Source of the DNA: a virus
DNA: 27,325 nucleotides
Virus record (IMG/VR): IMGVR_UViG_3300016457_000131
Location: 1-27,325 of that record
Strand: one strand, 5' to 3'
Shown: positions 7,901-16,452 of the stretch, one piece after another
Layout: the number at the start of each line of letters is the position of its first letter
How positions within the stretch are numbered: the first letter of the stretch is position 1
Program-made: the position numbers and the translations under genes
The notes under the pieces: generated by a model
What the model saw: the letters and a program-made list of their open reading frames with translations, nothing else
The model's database searches: none
What the model was told of the DNA's origin: nothing

Positions 7901-10900
7901 GTAGCTTTACTTTTTATCGGGAAACCAAAGGCTTTATCCGCCCAGGTCATTATTTCAGTCTTATTAATCCTCTTGGGAGTGGTCTCTTCTTTCTCCATTT
8001 CCTGACCCCACGTTCTGGCGGATAATTCCTGCTCCTCGACTTGAGGCTCTTCCATTCCCGGTATCAAGGTTTTTTGTTTCTTGGTTGGTCTTTCAAGGAA
8101 GGCCGCTTCTCCTTCTTTTTTTATTTTAGGTTTTTTTACTTTAACTTCTACTTTTGGCTTTACTCCACCGGGTATATCCCACACTTTAAAGGGCAATATT
8201 TCATCTTCGTACCTTACGGGCATTAATACCGCCTGGATTTTGTTAGTTTCTGGGTCTACAAAAGAGACCATATCAGTTTGTTTTTTACCTAATTGTATAT
8301 CAGCATTAGGTAACCATTTATTCATCATATTGAGGTAATTAGTGTTAACCTGGACTTGTAGATTGCCATTGCTTAATATGGCAAAATTATCATTCATAGC
8401 CCTTGTATACCCCTGGATATATGCTTTGTCTTTAGTCCTTACTTTTTCAGCACTTTTAACAACATCTTTCCAATTCGGGAATGGGCGGTCATCTACTATT
8501 TTTTTGAAATAATCCTCGGTATATTTCTCTGCCTCTGCTTTGCTAATATCTGGTAATCTTTTCATATAGTCTTTAACTTGTTTATTAAACATTCTCTTTT
8601 TTTGGTCTGCAATAACCTCATCTGCGACTTTATCATCTATAAAAATCCAATGAGAATCAGTTATTTTATGTACTTTTTCTCCTGCCAATATCCCTGTAAT
8701 AGCAAAATCTTCATCTTTCCAAAGGTCTATATCGGGTTTACCTACTTTTTTAAGTAATTTCCCTTCAGGGTCTTTGAACGTTTTAACGTTTTCTAATAGT
8801 GTATTAACTTCTTTGCGAGATAATTTCTCCCAGGAAGCCTTACCAAGTCTAACTGCCTCTGCCTCGAGTGCTTTCAATGTATTCTCTTCTGATAAAGCTG
8901 TTTTTGGCGGTATATATGTCTCAGGAGTTTCTTTTGGTTTTTCTTCCGGAGTTTCTTGGCCGGCTTTATGTCTCTCTAATAGAACGTCATTAAGAGAATT
9001 TTCAACCCAATCCGCATTATCGTATCTATCTTCAAGGAATATTTTATGCTTACGAAATTCAGAAAGCAGTTCTTTTATTTTATCGACAGACAATAAGGAA
9101 AGGCCTGTTTTGCCGGATTTGTTCACTTGATCTAATGCTTGGAGAAGTTGCGGGTCTAGTCTGGCTTCTTCTGGCTTGGCTGTGACTTGGTTGTAGAAGT
9201 CGGTAGCTTTTTTAAGAAAAGTATCTCCAAAACTATCTCTGCCTAATAGATTTTGTTCATATTTTAATTTATTTAATGGTTTTTTTAATTCATCTATCCT
9301 GTTTCTTATTGAAGACGCTTTTTTCTCGGTCATATTAACTTCTAAAGAATTTAATAAGTCTTCTTTTTGTTTTTCAATCTTATCTATCTTTTTTTGATAT
9401 TTATCAAAAATTATAGTTCGTTCATATTCTGGTAGATACTCCTCTGCACTCTTATACTTCCTCGCTTCCTCTGCCAGTGGCTCAAGATCCTTTGGTATTG
9501 GCTCTTCTTTTGGTACTTCCGGTTCTACCCTTAATTGATCTAAAGCTGCTTGGGCTTTTTCTATTGCTCTTTGTGCTTCGGGATAATTCTCTGCACCACC
9601 AAAATCATTCTTTAAGTTATTTATCGCGGCCTGTAAATCTTGTTCACCATAATAAATAGGATAATCCTTCTTCTTTTTCTTATTTACCTCAAAATGTTGT
9701 TCAAAGATCAATTGTGCTTGCCGTGCCAATAATATAGGTTCTGTAGGATAGGATTCTAATTCTCTACCGATAACTAAAGGATTAGTATAATTATTCGGGT
9801 TAAATTCACCCTCTCTTGTGGCAGTAGGTTCTTTAACTTCTACTTCTGGGGTCTCTTTCTCAAAATAATTTTTTTCCTTAAATTGGTAGCTGGTTACTTC
9901 TTCTAACCCTAATATAACTTTTGCCTTATTCTCTTTTTGGAGTGCTTCTTTATTCTTCTTGAGATTTACCAACTCTTCATCTTTTAAAAAGGGGTTTCTC
10001 ATTTCCTTCTCTATCTCTTCTAATAGATAACTCTTAGCTATTTTTGCGTCGTGAATATCTCTTTCGTTACCAATTATCTCGACAACCTCTTCTTTGCCCT
10101 CAACTGTCGGCTTCACTTCTGGTTCTTTTGGTATCTCAACTTCCTCTTTTAAGGCAGTCTTTATATTATTCTCAGCTATCTTCTGCTTTAATCTTTCATT
10201 GATGTTAGATCTTATATTTGCTCCCATACCGAATATAGCCCAGGGGGCAGTAGCCATAAAGGTCTTTAATGTAGTCTCCGGGATTTTCTCTAATAGACTT
10301 TTATTCTCTCTAAATACATTAACAGCTGCTTCCTGCATACCAAGCTGGATATTTTCTTCCATTATCTCAGCTCCTTCTACTGCGAAAAAGGTTTTTACCC
10401 CTGATTTGGCTATACTTAAAGCAGTCCTTTTAGTAATCTCTTTTTTTATACCTTTAAACAGCAATTTCTTAAAAGGCTTAGATACTGCGGCTAATAATGG
10501 TAAATCTCCCAATACTTCTACACTTGCTATTGCTACACCAAGAGGAACGGCTATTTTAGACGCCTGCTCTTCTGTTGCACCGTTGGCAACTAATTCTTCC
10601 CATACATCCTGGGATTGTGAAGGTGTTGCTACTGCTACACCCGCCGCCATGCCTAACAATGGATTACCCGTTGCGGCTGTTACTCCCACTGTAGTCCCCA
10701 TAACACTAAGCATAAAGGCAGCAGATTGAGAGGCTTCATACCCCCAATAGGCAGGGTCTAATAATATCTTAGGATTTTTCTTTACATTCTCTATTACTCC
10801 CTGACTCCACTCAGGACGAGGTACTAATTCGGGGTGTTCCACCAACCATTTATCGTAACGTTCTTCTGCTTTATGATATTTCTCTTTATATATTTCCCTC

Positions 10901-11685
10901 TTTTCTTTATTGACCTCATTTACCTTTTTAATCTGTTCTTCTGATAGTCCGATGGGGAGTCCCTGTCTCTTATAATATTTCTGATCTTCAAGTTTAACGT
11001 CTGCATAAATAAGGTTAGGCAAGGCGGCATTAAAATACTGTTTAGTATTATGGAATATACCGCTTGAACCCAGTCTGAAAGCGTCAAAACTATCTTTTAA
11101 GTCACCTTCCGGGATATATTCAGGCTCAGCTTCTTCTCGTGCTTGGGTCTGGATATACTGGTTATAAATTCCAATATTCGCATTAAACGATTTGCTCTCA
11201 CTATCTAATGTTACGTAAAGTTTTTTATGCTTTTCAGTATCTTCTTTCAATTTATCTACTAATTCATTATGTTGAGCCACTAACCCGGATCTCTTTTGAT
11301 TAATACGGAACTGCATTTCTGGTGTTGCTGTCTGCATTTCTTCGTCTATATTATCAATCTCTTGCGATAATCCTTCCCATATTTCATAATCAGTATCTAA
11401 GGTTTTACCTAAGTCATCATAGGCTTTACTCATAGCAATTAAGTTATTTTCCTGTACCTTCATATCTTCTAATTTAGGAACGATAGGTTCTTCGACTTCT
11501 GGAATTTCCACTTTAGGTTTAGGTGCAGTACCAAATATCTCAGCAGAGGTTTTTATCCCTTTAGTTGCTTCTTCTTCTTTTTTAATAAGGTCAGGTATAC
11601 CAAAATTACCGCCAAACTGACTGCCTAATGGTTTAGCTTTTGGTTTCCCAAATATATCTTCACTTTTTAATAAACCGGTTTCCAT
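4990..11685 (-). CDS. Giant polyvalent internal virion protein with HExxH metallopeptidase and LPD38-like C-terminus
   Basis: 2231 aa. In order: a charged N-terminus with two SxEIFG/SEDIFG-like motifs; coiled coil (about 70-175); a Gly/Ala-rich hydrophobic block (about 320-410, e.g. GTTVGVTAATGNPLLGMAAG); long Lys/Glu-rich helices; a beta-rich domain (about 985-1165) ending in AVLMPVRYED; a linker; a zinc peptidase with AAHEIAHGID (H1291, E1292, H1295) and EGFAEY about 45 residues later (E1341 or E1345 as third ligand); and a C-terminal region from about 1750 with FAPFSRMLRLGATGLKLSFG and ARNPFRDAF, typical of Large Polyvalent-protein-associated Domain 38. Such proteins are packaged and ejected with DNA (polyvalent proteins, Iyer et al.). 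The hydrophobic block could help membrane passage. The gene overlaps its upstream neighbour by 19 bp. Confidence 0.85.
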   Translation of the reverse strand: METGLLKSEDIFGKPKAKPLGSQFGGNFGIPDLIKKEEEATKGIKTSAEIFGTAPKPKVEIPEVEEPIVPKLEDMKVQENNLIAMSKAYDDLGKTLDTDYEIWEGLSQEIDNIDEEMQTATPEMQFRINQKRSGLVAQHNELVDKLKEDTEKHKKLYVTLDSESKSFNANIGIYNQYIQTQAREEAEPEYIPEGDLKDSFDAFRLGSSGIFHNTKQYFNAALPNLIYADVKLEDQKYYKRQGLPIGLSEEQIKKVNEVNKEKREIYKEKYHKAEERYDKWLVEHPELVPRPEWSQGVIENVKKNPKILLDPAYWGYEASQSAAFMLSVMGTTVGVTAATGNPLLGMAAGVAVATPSQSQDVWEELVANGATEEQASKIAVPLGVAIASVEVLGDLPLLAAVSKPFKKLLFKGIKKEITKRTALSIAKSGVKTFFAVEGAEIMEENIQLGMQEAAVNVFRENKSLLEKIPETTLKTFMATAPWAIFGMGANIRSNINERLKQKIAENNIKTALKEEVEIPKEPEVKPTVEGKEEVVEIIGNERDIHDAKIAKSYLLEEIEKEMRNPFLKDEELVNLKKNKEALQKENKAKVILGLEEVTSYQFKEKNYFEKETPEVEVKEPTATREGEFNPNNYTNPLVIGRELESYPTEPILLARQAQLIFEQHFEVNKKKKKDYPIYYGEQDLQAAINNLKNDFGGAENYPEAQRAIEKAQAALDQLRVEPEVPKEEPIPKDLEPLAEEARKYKSAEEYLPEYERTIIFDKYQKKIDKIEKQKEDLLNSLEVNMTEKKASSIRNRIDELKKPLNKLKYEQNLLGRDSFGDTFLKKATDFYNQVTAKPEEARLDPQLLQALDQVNKSGKTGLSLLSVDKIKELLSEFRKHKIFLEDRYDNADWVENSLNDVLLERHKAGQETPEEKPKETPETYIPPKTALSEENTLKALEAEAVRLGKASWEKLSRKEVNTLLENVKTFKDPEGKLLKKVGKPDIDLWKDEDFAITGILAGEKVHKITDSHWIFIDDKVADEVIADQKKRMFNKQVKDYMKRLPDISKAEAEKYTEDYFKKIVDDRPFPNWKDVVKSAEKVRTKDKAYIQGYTRAMNDNFAILSNGNLQVQVNTNYLNMMNKWLPNADIQLGKKQTDMVSFVDPETNKIQAVLMPVRYEDEILPFKVWDIPGGVKPKVEVKVKKPKIKKEGEAAFLERPTKKQKTLIPGMEEPQVEEQELSARTWGQEMEKEETTPKRINKTEIMTWADKAFGFPIKSKATHKWKAAGVFYYKKQIVRMAKWGELAVAAHEIAHGIDSKITKKLYNLWKWGERKGITGEFTKELADLDYDQTQNGRRTAEGFAEYMRYELTMGIGKKKAPNFHKYFNEKILPQFPELKKNLDLFKQKLDIWNKQGAENRIIQHIDWKGEHSKTRGIGAKLMKALEWINIRFNDEFYFPQKITKKIEEIIGRKLPPSKNPALLMEYSKAKSGAIARTFVMDKAIDEHGNVVGDSLVEVLKDIPNSEMPQFIAYAVGVRALNLSARDIESGFDLDDARFIVEKYKDKGWKSTAKRVTEWSNHMLDWIVRAGGLSEETAKLMRDLNPIYLPFKRAFLEEINVTKGVGGYVDTGKAVKTIKGSGRPIINPIESLITQTRELIAKAQKIRIAKAFIDLAYEHGVGGFITKVPAPMKATTFSANQIKGYLDEIASGEEGMTSGNTYNEFLTVFTQDFKYSGKENIVSIWRDGKQEFYEIHPDLYEAFKGVDPLKLGAITKVFAPFSRMLRLGATGLKLSFGLARNPFRDAFSYVVFSKRNNTTIFDPIKGYYQEMMTKPGEATWRFKKLGGGLSGQIGFDRASVQNSYDEMLDNKLGKLGKVLHVVKHPVNTLADIVSITEMGPRSAEIEASYKKYTSEKWQKDHSDWTEEDAFIQAFCDAQDVTVNFTKSGKWAKQINQVTAFFNVSIRGPEKLYRSIRERPIQTFVKGALWLTTIAVTSWYRNKDKDWYKNLPPAYKYNNLFFEIEDHVYRLPIPFELGIIFMAAPQAVLDTMKDKDSKSLEGLLDLAKAQIPDPTPSVFQPAISVATNKNYLGVPIESEGMQYLYPTERKRDYTTRLAIKLSKGMDKIGIQLSPIQLDYMLDSYSGGFLRQFRITGEELTDLPVIGDLMLRDPSYPKRQLNEYFSDWEVLRQKKQSGIATRAEIRELNRIDGFYKTYKVLQGNITKAKKANNQALVVKYSNLLRERLERYGYK

Positions 11686-13037
11686 TCATCGTTCCCCATA
11701 TATTTATATTTTTTACCGTCGTTACCTTCTTTTACTTCACCTAAAACATACCCATACTTATCTCTTTGATTCTTTAAATTCTCAGCCGGGGGAGTAAGTA
11801 ATTCTCCTAACCAACTTTTTGGCTTGGATTGTGGTCCCTCTGGTAAAATAACTTCAGGTGGTGCATTAGGGTCTACTCCAATCTGATTGAAAAATAATAA
11901 GACTTCTGCGTCTTCTTCTTCTGTTAATGTATGTTTTCGTAAGTTGTAATTCTTTATCACAAGCTCTTTATCTTCATCTGCCAACTCCATACCGTCATCT
12001 ATTAAGCCTTTTATGTATTCATTAATAATCCCTGTCTTACCAAAGAGGAATTTATCCATATTAGGCCTTTCCTTGCCAGGCTCAGGCTCATCTTTACCTT
12101 TCTGCCCTACAGACACGGTCTCGGTAGCGAAGTTAATATTTTTTATTTCCGTATCCGGATGATCCTCAACCCATTTCTCCGCCTCTTTAATGGCCTGTTT
12201 AAAAGATTTATCTCCCTCGGGTGCGGGTCCGAAATTAATACTCTGACTACCTGTTACCGGATTAACCGTACCGCCTTTTATAATAAAGTCCGAATCCTTA
12301 AGCCATTGGTTGAATTTCTCGAGATCCATTTGTGGTTTCCCCTTCTCTTTTTCCCCGAAGGTATAACCGCCTGTATTAGAGTTGTATCCCGTTATCTTCA
12401 GATTGGGGTTATCCTGTAAAAACTGTTCAGGATCAAAAATAACCCCTTCTTCTTCTGTCTCCGGATATAACTCTTCTTTCATTTTGGCAGCAAGGTTAAA
12501 ATCCTGCTCAAACTTTGCACGTTGATCAGTAATCCCTTGCCCTGCTATCATACTTAAGATACTTTTCGCTGCTGCTCCCATTGCCCGGCCTGACTCTAAC
12601 CTTTTCTTAAAGACTTCCTTGGTATTAGCCCAATCAATCCTACCGGTCGGCAATTCAGAAACAAATTGATATAATTCATTAAATTCTTTTACATCCGGCA
12701 ATAATTCTGTCTTTGTAACCTGTTCTGTCGGTTTTTCTATCCCGCCTACCATTGCCTCTTTCTGCTGTAACATACCCATTGACTCATCTGCAAACTTAGC
12801 CATACCCTCAACGTCTATATAACCCTCAGGGGGGTCTTTTTTTAATATGGAAGCGTCTATACTCTTTTTACTACCTGCTATTTCAATATCTGCTAACATT
12901 GCACTCATCCACTCGTTATCCCATTCGTTTTGTTTTTTCTGTTTGTAAGCACCGACTAATTTCTCTACAAAGGGATTTAACTTCTCGAATACAGAATAAT
13001 CCTTACCTCTGTTACTTGTAACAACTGATAATGGCAT
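11667..13037 (-). CDS. Probable internal virion/ejection protein, 456 aa
   Basis: No signal peptide or membrane span. The N-terminal half is helical, with a Gly/Ala stretch (RAMGAAAKSILSMIAGQG at about 151-168) followed by DQRAKFEQDF. The second half has three degenerate units (about 202-231, 240-272 and 280-314), each a short helix plus paired strands: DNPNLKITGYNSNTGGYTFG, SDFIIKGGTVNP...INFG and HPDTEIKNINFATETVSVG. The C-terminal GEVKEGNDGKKYKYMGNDEW is a small beta module. It lies between a 264-aa probable ejection protein and the giant polyvalent protein, overlapping the latter, as expected for the internal-core gene cluster of a podovirus. The function is by position, not homology. Confidence 0.65.
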   Translation of the reverse strand: MPLSVVTSNRGKDYSVFEKLNPFVEKLVGAYKQKKQNEWDNEWMSAMLADIEIAGSKKSIDASILKKDPPEGYIDVEGMAKFADESMGMLQQKEAMVGGIEKPTEQVTKTELLPDVKEFNELYQFVSELPTGRIDWANTKEVFKKRLESGRAMGAAAKSILSMIAGQGITDQRAKFEQDFNLAAKMKEELYPETEEEGVIFDPEQFLQDNPNLKITGYNSNTGGYTFGEKEKGKPQMDLEKFNQWLKDSDFIIKGGTVNPVTGSQSINFGPAPEGDKSFKQAIKEAEKWVEDHPDTEIKNINFATETVSVGQKGKDEPEPGKERPNMDKFLFGKTGIINEYIKGLIDDGMELADEDKELVIKNYNLRKHTLTEEEDAEVLLFFNQIGVDPNAPPEVILPEGPQSKPKSWLGELLTPPAENLKNQRDKYGYVLGEVKEGNDGKKYKYMGNDEWKPVY

Positions 13038-13046
13038 TTATATCAC

Positions 13047-13841
13047 CTACTTTCCTATACCGGCTAAAGTCCCCACTAATCCTAAAATACCACCCAATGG
13101 GTCTGCTGGTTGTGTATTATCCACGTGCCATTGAGGCATAAGCTGTTGTGCTGCACCTGTCTGCATACCAATCTCGGTTAATTGTTTAGCCCAATCTGCC
13201 TGTTCTTGCCCTGAAGCCTGATTAAAAGCGGCTTGATATTTCTGATTTTGTATGTTTCGGGGTATAGCACCTATTGTTGAGCCAAGCTGTAATCTATTTG
13301 TCTTGCCTGTTTCCTCAAATCCCGCATAGCCTAAAGCCTGAGCTACCGCATTACTCTTTCTATCTCTCTCCTTATCGAGTAGACCGCCTAACATCATATT
13401 TCTTTGTGACTGTGAACCTAAACGATAATCGGACTCTGTCCTCATATTAGGTGTAGCATATAATCCACCGCCTAATTGACCCCGACGCCTGATATCTGAT
13501 ACGCCCTTTTCTTCCTGCATTGCCGAATAATCCCTGTAACCCTTCCAAAATGTGGATTTTTCAGGATTATAGTCACCACTTAAAGTCTTTTGTATCTCAC
13601 TCATACCTGCTTTATACCCTGCGTTATTGGTTGCAGATGTACCGAGATATTTACTTAATAAACTCTGAACGGTTTGCTCATTACCAGTCATACCGGCTAT
13701 CTGCTGTAAAGGAATATTCTGCCCCTCTAAATTTTGATTCATCAGATTAAGCATAAAACTTACTGCTTGATTAGGCTGTCCTTCTGCCCCTTCTGTTCCA
13801 GTGATTTCTAATAATTCCGGGTCTTTTGGTTGGCTACCCAT
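13047..13841 (-). CDS. Probable DNA-ejection / internal virion protein, 264 aa
   Basis: The sequence is Gln-, Gly- and Ala-rich with little charge. The central RRRGQLGGGLYATPNMR, with many QSQRNMMLGG-like phrases, and the glycine-rich hydrophobic tail (PLGGILGLVGTLAGIGK) are features I associate with small podovirus internal or injection proteins. The tail could form one membrane-active helix. The gene comes right after the GNAT-like gene and before two further internal-protein candidates, all tightly spaced. No enzyme motif. An alternative is a tail-hub component. Confidence 0.65.
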   Translation of the reverse strand: MGSQPKDPELLEITGTEGAEGQPNQAVSFMLNLMNQNLEGQNIPLQQIAGMTGNEQTVQSLLSKYLGTSATNNAGYKAGMSEIQKTLSGDYNPEKSTFWKGYRDYSAMQEEKGVSDIRRRGQLGGGLYATPNMRTESDYRLGSQSQRNMMLGGLLDKERDRKSNAVAQALGYAGFEETGKTNRLQLGSTIGAIPRNIQNQKYQAAFNQASGQEQADWAKQLTEIGMQTGAAQQLMPQWHVDNTQPADPLGGILGLVGTLAGIGK

Positions 13842-13843
13842 TT

Positions 13844-14293
13844 TTACATCACTTCCTTTTCAATTTTCTTTTCTAATATTCTCGCTATCTCATAAGTATT
13901 AAATAACTTATTCATTGCCGCGTATCCTTTACTCATGCGCATTTGTATACGACTTATCCCCCTATCTTTACATATACTCATTATCTCCTCTTGAAACTTT
14001 CCCCTTAAATCTGTGCAATGTGGGTCAATCCAAGAGAAATCCAACCACAAATATTCACCCAGATTATCTCTCTGTTTTGAAATTACCATACAACCGTTTA
14101 ACTCTTTATCTTCATTAAAGCTGACCAAGACCATACCAATCCTGTTATATAAATATTTCCCTATTCTTAAGGCAAAATCTTCTTTTAATATATCGTTCTT
14201 CTTTACTTCATCAGTCTTATTGACCACTTCTTTTAACACTTCAACGTTATTGGTAAAATAAACAGTGTTCGGTTTTATATCTTCTTTCTTCAT
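13844..14293 (-). CDS. GNAT-fold-like protein (putative N-acetyltransferase)
   Basis: 149 aa. The layout resembles GNAT proteins embedded in phage structural operons: a beta strand pair (MVLVSFNEDKELNGCMVI), then EYLWLDFSWIDPHCTD where the acetyl-CoA-binding strand would be, a helix with CKDRGISRIQMRMSKG, and a C-terminal AAMNKLFNTYEIARILEKKI. The canonical Q/RxxGxG/A loop is not obvious, so catalytic activity is doubtful and the fold may be used structurally. It lies two bases upstream of the ejection protein gene. Its substrate cannot be read from sequence. Confidence 0.6.
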   Translation of the reverse strand: MKKEDIKPNTVYFTNNVEVLKEVVNKTDEVKKNDILKEDFALRIGKYLYNRIGMVLVSFNEDKELNGCMVISKQRDNLGEYLWLDFSWIDPHCTDLRGKFQEEIMSICKDRGISRIQMRMSKGYAAMNKLFNTYEIARILEKKIEKEVM

Positions 14294-14303
14294 AATTCCC
14301 CCT

Positions 14304-14474
14304 TTATGGCTCTAAATCTGTAACTCTACCTTCTATATGCACCAAGTCATTATAATAAGTAGTGTTCATTCTTTGTATTACTCTTAGTAACTCTTGTATG
14401 ACCCTTTTAGCTTCCGGGTCTTTAATTCTATCTGCTCTCGGCAATATGATATTTTTACTGACTTGTAAACCCAT
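14304..14474 (-). CDS. 56-aa helical small phage protein
   Basis: ATG at 14474 directly abuts the TAA of the FN3 protein (14475-14477), with GGGGGATGAG just upstream inside that gene. The frame ends in TAA at 14304. The peptide is MGLQVSKNIILPRADRIKDP, then a probable coiled coil (EAKRVIQELLRVIQRMNTTY...IEGRVTDLEP) with hydrophobic residues at heptad spacing. A short coiled coil between an appendage protein and head genes could trimerise or anchor a fibre, which is inference. The strong SD and packing make translation likely. Confidence 0.65.
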   Translation of the reverse strand: MGLQVSKNIILPRADRIKDPEAKRVIQELLRVIQRMNTTYYNDLVHIEGRVTDLEP

Positions 14475-15890
14475 TTATCTCATCCCCCTACGTAAGAATT
14501 GAAATAAACATCCTAAAAATTCAAAGTGGTTGGAAGCTGATATCTTAAATAAGAAATGCTTCCCATATATTCTTACTGCTAAATGCTTAACGATAATATC
14601 TGCTGTGCCAGTCAAAGCTACTGACCCTACACTCTGCCAAGTTGCCTCGTGATCTCTCTTTACCTCTACGGTTGCAGTCCCCGATGATTCACTGTTAAAA
14701 TATAGGTGCAAGTCTAAAATCCTTTTATAGAAGGCAAGCCCTCTCTTATCCGTCAAATCTGTAGAAATTACAAAATAAGCCGTATAAGCTGACCCATCGT
14801 CTGTTTCTGACCTTTGTGATTGGTAGGTGTACCCCGAATAATCACTGCATATATCTATCTTTGTACCTGTCGGTATAGTTCCTTGAGCCGCTGTCTGAAA
14901 TTCTACCCAATCACCATAAGAAGTACCGATACTATTTGTCGCATAAGCCCTAATCCAGTAAGTGGTATTAGCAGATAGACCTGTTAATCCTTTAGTAAAA
15001 GCACCTGCTGAAAAAGACCCGTCATCGTGTGCGTCCCAGGTGTCTACTTTAGTTAGCCCATATTTAAACCCTCTTACTGTTGCATTTTCCCCACCTAAAG
15101 CGGTAATGTTTCCGTTGCCTGTTACTGTAGTAGGTAGAACATCAGTCGGGCTTTGAGTGGTAACAGTCGGAGCTACCTTATCAGTAGTAAAGTTTACTTC
15201 TGCACCGTAACCCGTCCCTTCTGAATTAATTGCGTATGCCTTAACATAATACTTCACTCCTGGACTTAATCCCGTCATTGCCGCAGTAAAAGCACCTATC
15301 CCAAAGTCCCCTTCTTCTTCTACCTTATCATCTGCCGTTGTTGGGCTTCCTGTCGTGTTATAACATACGCCTCTTTTAGTACAATTCTCGTCACCTGTAT
15401 CGGTAATTTCACCATTACCAGTAGCGGAATTATGAGTGATATCTGTAACTGCTTGAGTAGTAACAGTAGGAGCTACAATAACGTGATAAAACATAGCTTC
15501 CATAAGTAAATGAGAACCTATTTCCCCACCGGTACTATTGTAGAATCTAAATCTCATTGCTGTGACGGAATATATTGCACCAAGTTCCTTTTCTATCCAC
15601 GTATATCTAGTAAAAGCACCTGAATAAATATTATTCCAAGCCCCTGAATAATATACATCTACGTCAACTTCACTAATATCGCCTCCCCCACTATCTTCAA
15701 GGTAATATTTTATTTTAGAACAATTAATAGCCCCGATGGTAAGTTCTATAAAATTGCTCCAACTTCCACCAGAGATAGTTGTGTATGCTCCATTCGAAGT
15801 TTCTACAATGCCATCATAAGCTTGGCTTTCGTATGTCCAGCTACTATTTGGGTCATTAAATCCAGTTGGGCTTACATATCCGCTTGCCAT
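14475..15890 (-). CDS. Structural protein with two fibronectin type III-like domains
   Basis: 471 aa, all beta-rich, starting at ATG with AGGAGT upstream. An N-terminal jelly-roll-like domain (about 1-135) is followed by two tandem FN3-like domains at about 140-236 and 240-334. Each starts APTVTTQ and has T.NG.I...G.EN...RG...Y, then the FN3 core G.TGLS...YY(V/I)(K/R)AYA.NS.G. A further domain covers 340-471. FN3-like domains decorate many phage virions and help bind carbohydrate or cell surfaces. The protein is probably a tail appendage or minor virion protein. There is no signal peptide, unlike the fibre-like gene at 2370. Confidence 0.8.
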   Translation of the reverse strand: MASGYVSPTGFNDPNSSWTYESQAYDGIVETSNGAYTTISGGSWSNFIELTIGAINCSKIKYYLEDSGGGDISEVDVDVYYSGAWNNIYSGAFTRYTWIEKELGAIYSVTAMRFRFYNSTGGEIGSHLLMEAMFYHVIVAPTVTTQAVTDITHNSATGNGEITDTGDENCTKRGVCYNTTGSPTTADDKVEEEGDFGIGAFTAAMTGLSPGVKYYVKAYAINSEGTGYGAEVNFTTDKVAPTVTTQSPTDVLPTTVTGNGNITALGGENATVRGFKYGLTKVDTWDAHDDGSFSAGAFTKGLTGLSANTTYWIRAYATNSIGTSYGDWVEFQTAAQGTIPTGTKIDICSDYSGYTYQSQRSETDDGSAYTAYFVISTDLTDKRGLAFYKRILDLHLYFNSESSGTATVEVKRDHEATWQSVGSVALTGTADIIVKHLAVRIYGKHFLFKISASNHFEFLGCLFQFLRRGMR

Positions 15891-15906
15891 TAATTACTCC
15901 TTCTCT

Positions 15907-15935
15907 TTGACTTTTGATATTCTTTGTGTTATTTT
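15907..15935 (+). promoter_or_regulatory. Candidate promoter for the plus-strand lipoprotein
   Basis: TTGACT (15907-15912), 17 bases, TATTTT (15930-15935). The -10-like box ends six bases before the ATG at 15942, and no Shine-Dalgarno lies between, so a leaderless transcript is possible. It shares TTTGACTTTTG and TATTTT, at identical spacing, with the site at 4715. Confidence 0.5.
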
Positions 15936-15941
15936 TTAAAT

Positions 15942-16451
15942 ATGAAAATAATTATTTTGTTTTTGACATTAACTATTTTATTAACAGGTTGTTCTGTTTT
16001 TAATTTAAACGATTTTGTTTTACCTGATGATTTAGAGTTTATTAATACAATCAACAAATTAGACACCCCAGAGAAAATATGTAATTATATAAAAGAAAAT
16101 TTTACTTACAAAGAGAATCTTTTCTACAATCCCAGTCCTTATGAATTATGGTTAACCCAAGAAGGAGATTGTAATGATTTCTGCACCTTCGCTATATTTG
16201 CGGTAAATTACCATAACTACCCGACTTACCAAATACAAATATCTTTTAAAGGAACATTTATTAAACACGTGTTAGCTGTTTTTTTAGAGGATGGTAAGTA
16301 TACTTATCTAAATATCAAAGCTTACTATCCGCTCTATGCTTCAACTTTTAATGAAATTGTTTCGCATTATTTTATTGATCACGAGCTTGAATTAAAATCC
16401 TACAAAGTCTACGATTACAACAATAATTTAATTGAAAAGGTACAAAGATAA
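15942..16451 (+). CDS. Transglutaminase-like lipoprotein, plus-strand copy
   Basis: 169 aa from ATG 15942; a TTG at 15924 is in frame but unnecessary. A lipoprotein signal (MKIIILFLTLTILLTGC) ends in lipobox L-T-G-C, so Cys17 would be lipidated. The domain carries the papain/transglutaminase-like order: EGDCNDFCTFA with nucleophile Cys77 at a helix start, IKHVLAV with His109, and YTYLN with Asn124 at the usual Asp position. It would act outside the inner membrane. It is a clear paralogue of the minus-strand gene at 16453 (shared DDLEF, TPEKI, ENF.Y, SPY.LWL, GDCND, SYKV.DY). One base separates the two convergent stops. It could cross-link, cleave or simply mask an envelope target; activity is inferred. 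Confidence 0.8.
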   Translation: MKIIILFLTLTILLTGCSVFNLNDFVLPDDLEFINTINKLDTPEKICNYIKENFTYKENLFYNPSPYELWLTQEGDCNDFCTFAIFAVNYHNYPTYQIQISFKGTFIKHVLAVFLEDGKYTYLNIKAYYPLYASTFNEIVSHYFIDHELELKSYKVYDYNNNLIEKVQR

Positions 16452-16452
16452 C

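Noticed and set aside
8774-9130. 118-codon plus-strand frame
   Set aside because: Antisense shadow of the giant gene; Ser/Leu-rich sequence produced by complement of Glu/Lys-rich codons; no SD.
10094-10729. 211-codon open frame on the plus strand
   Set aside because: It is exactly antisense to the Ala/Gly-rich hydrophobic part of the giant minus-strand protein; it has no ribosome site, and its composition mirrors the coding frame below it.
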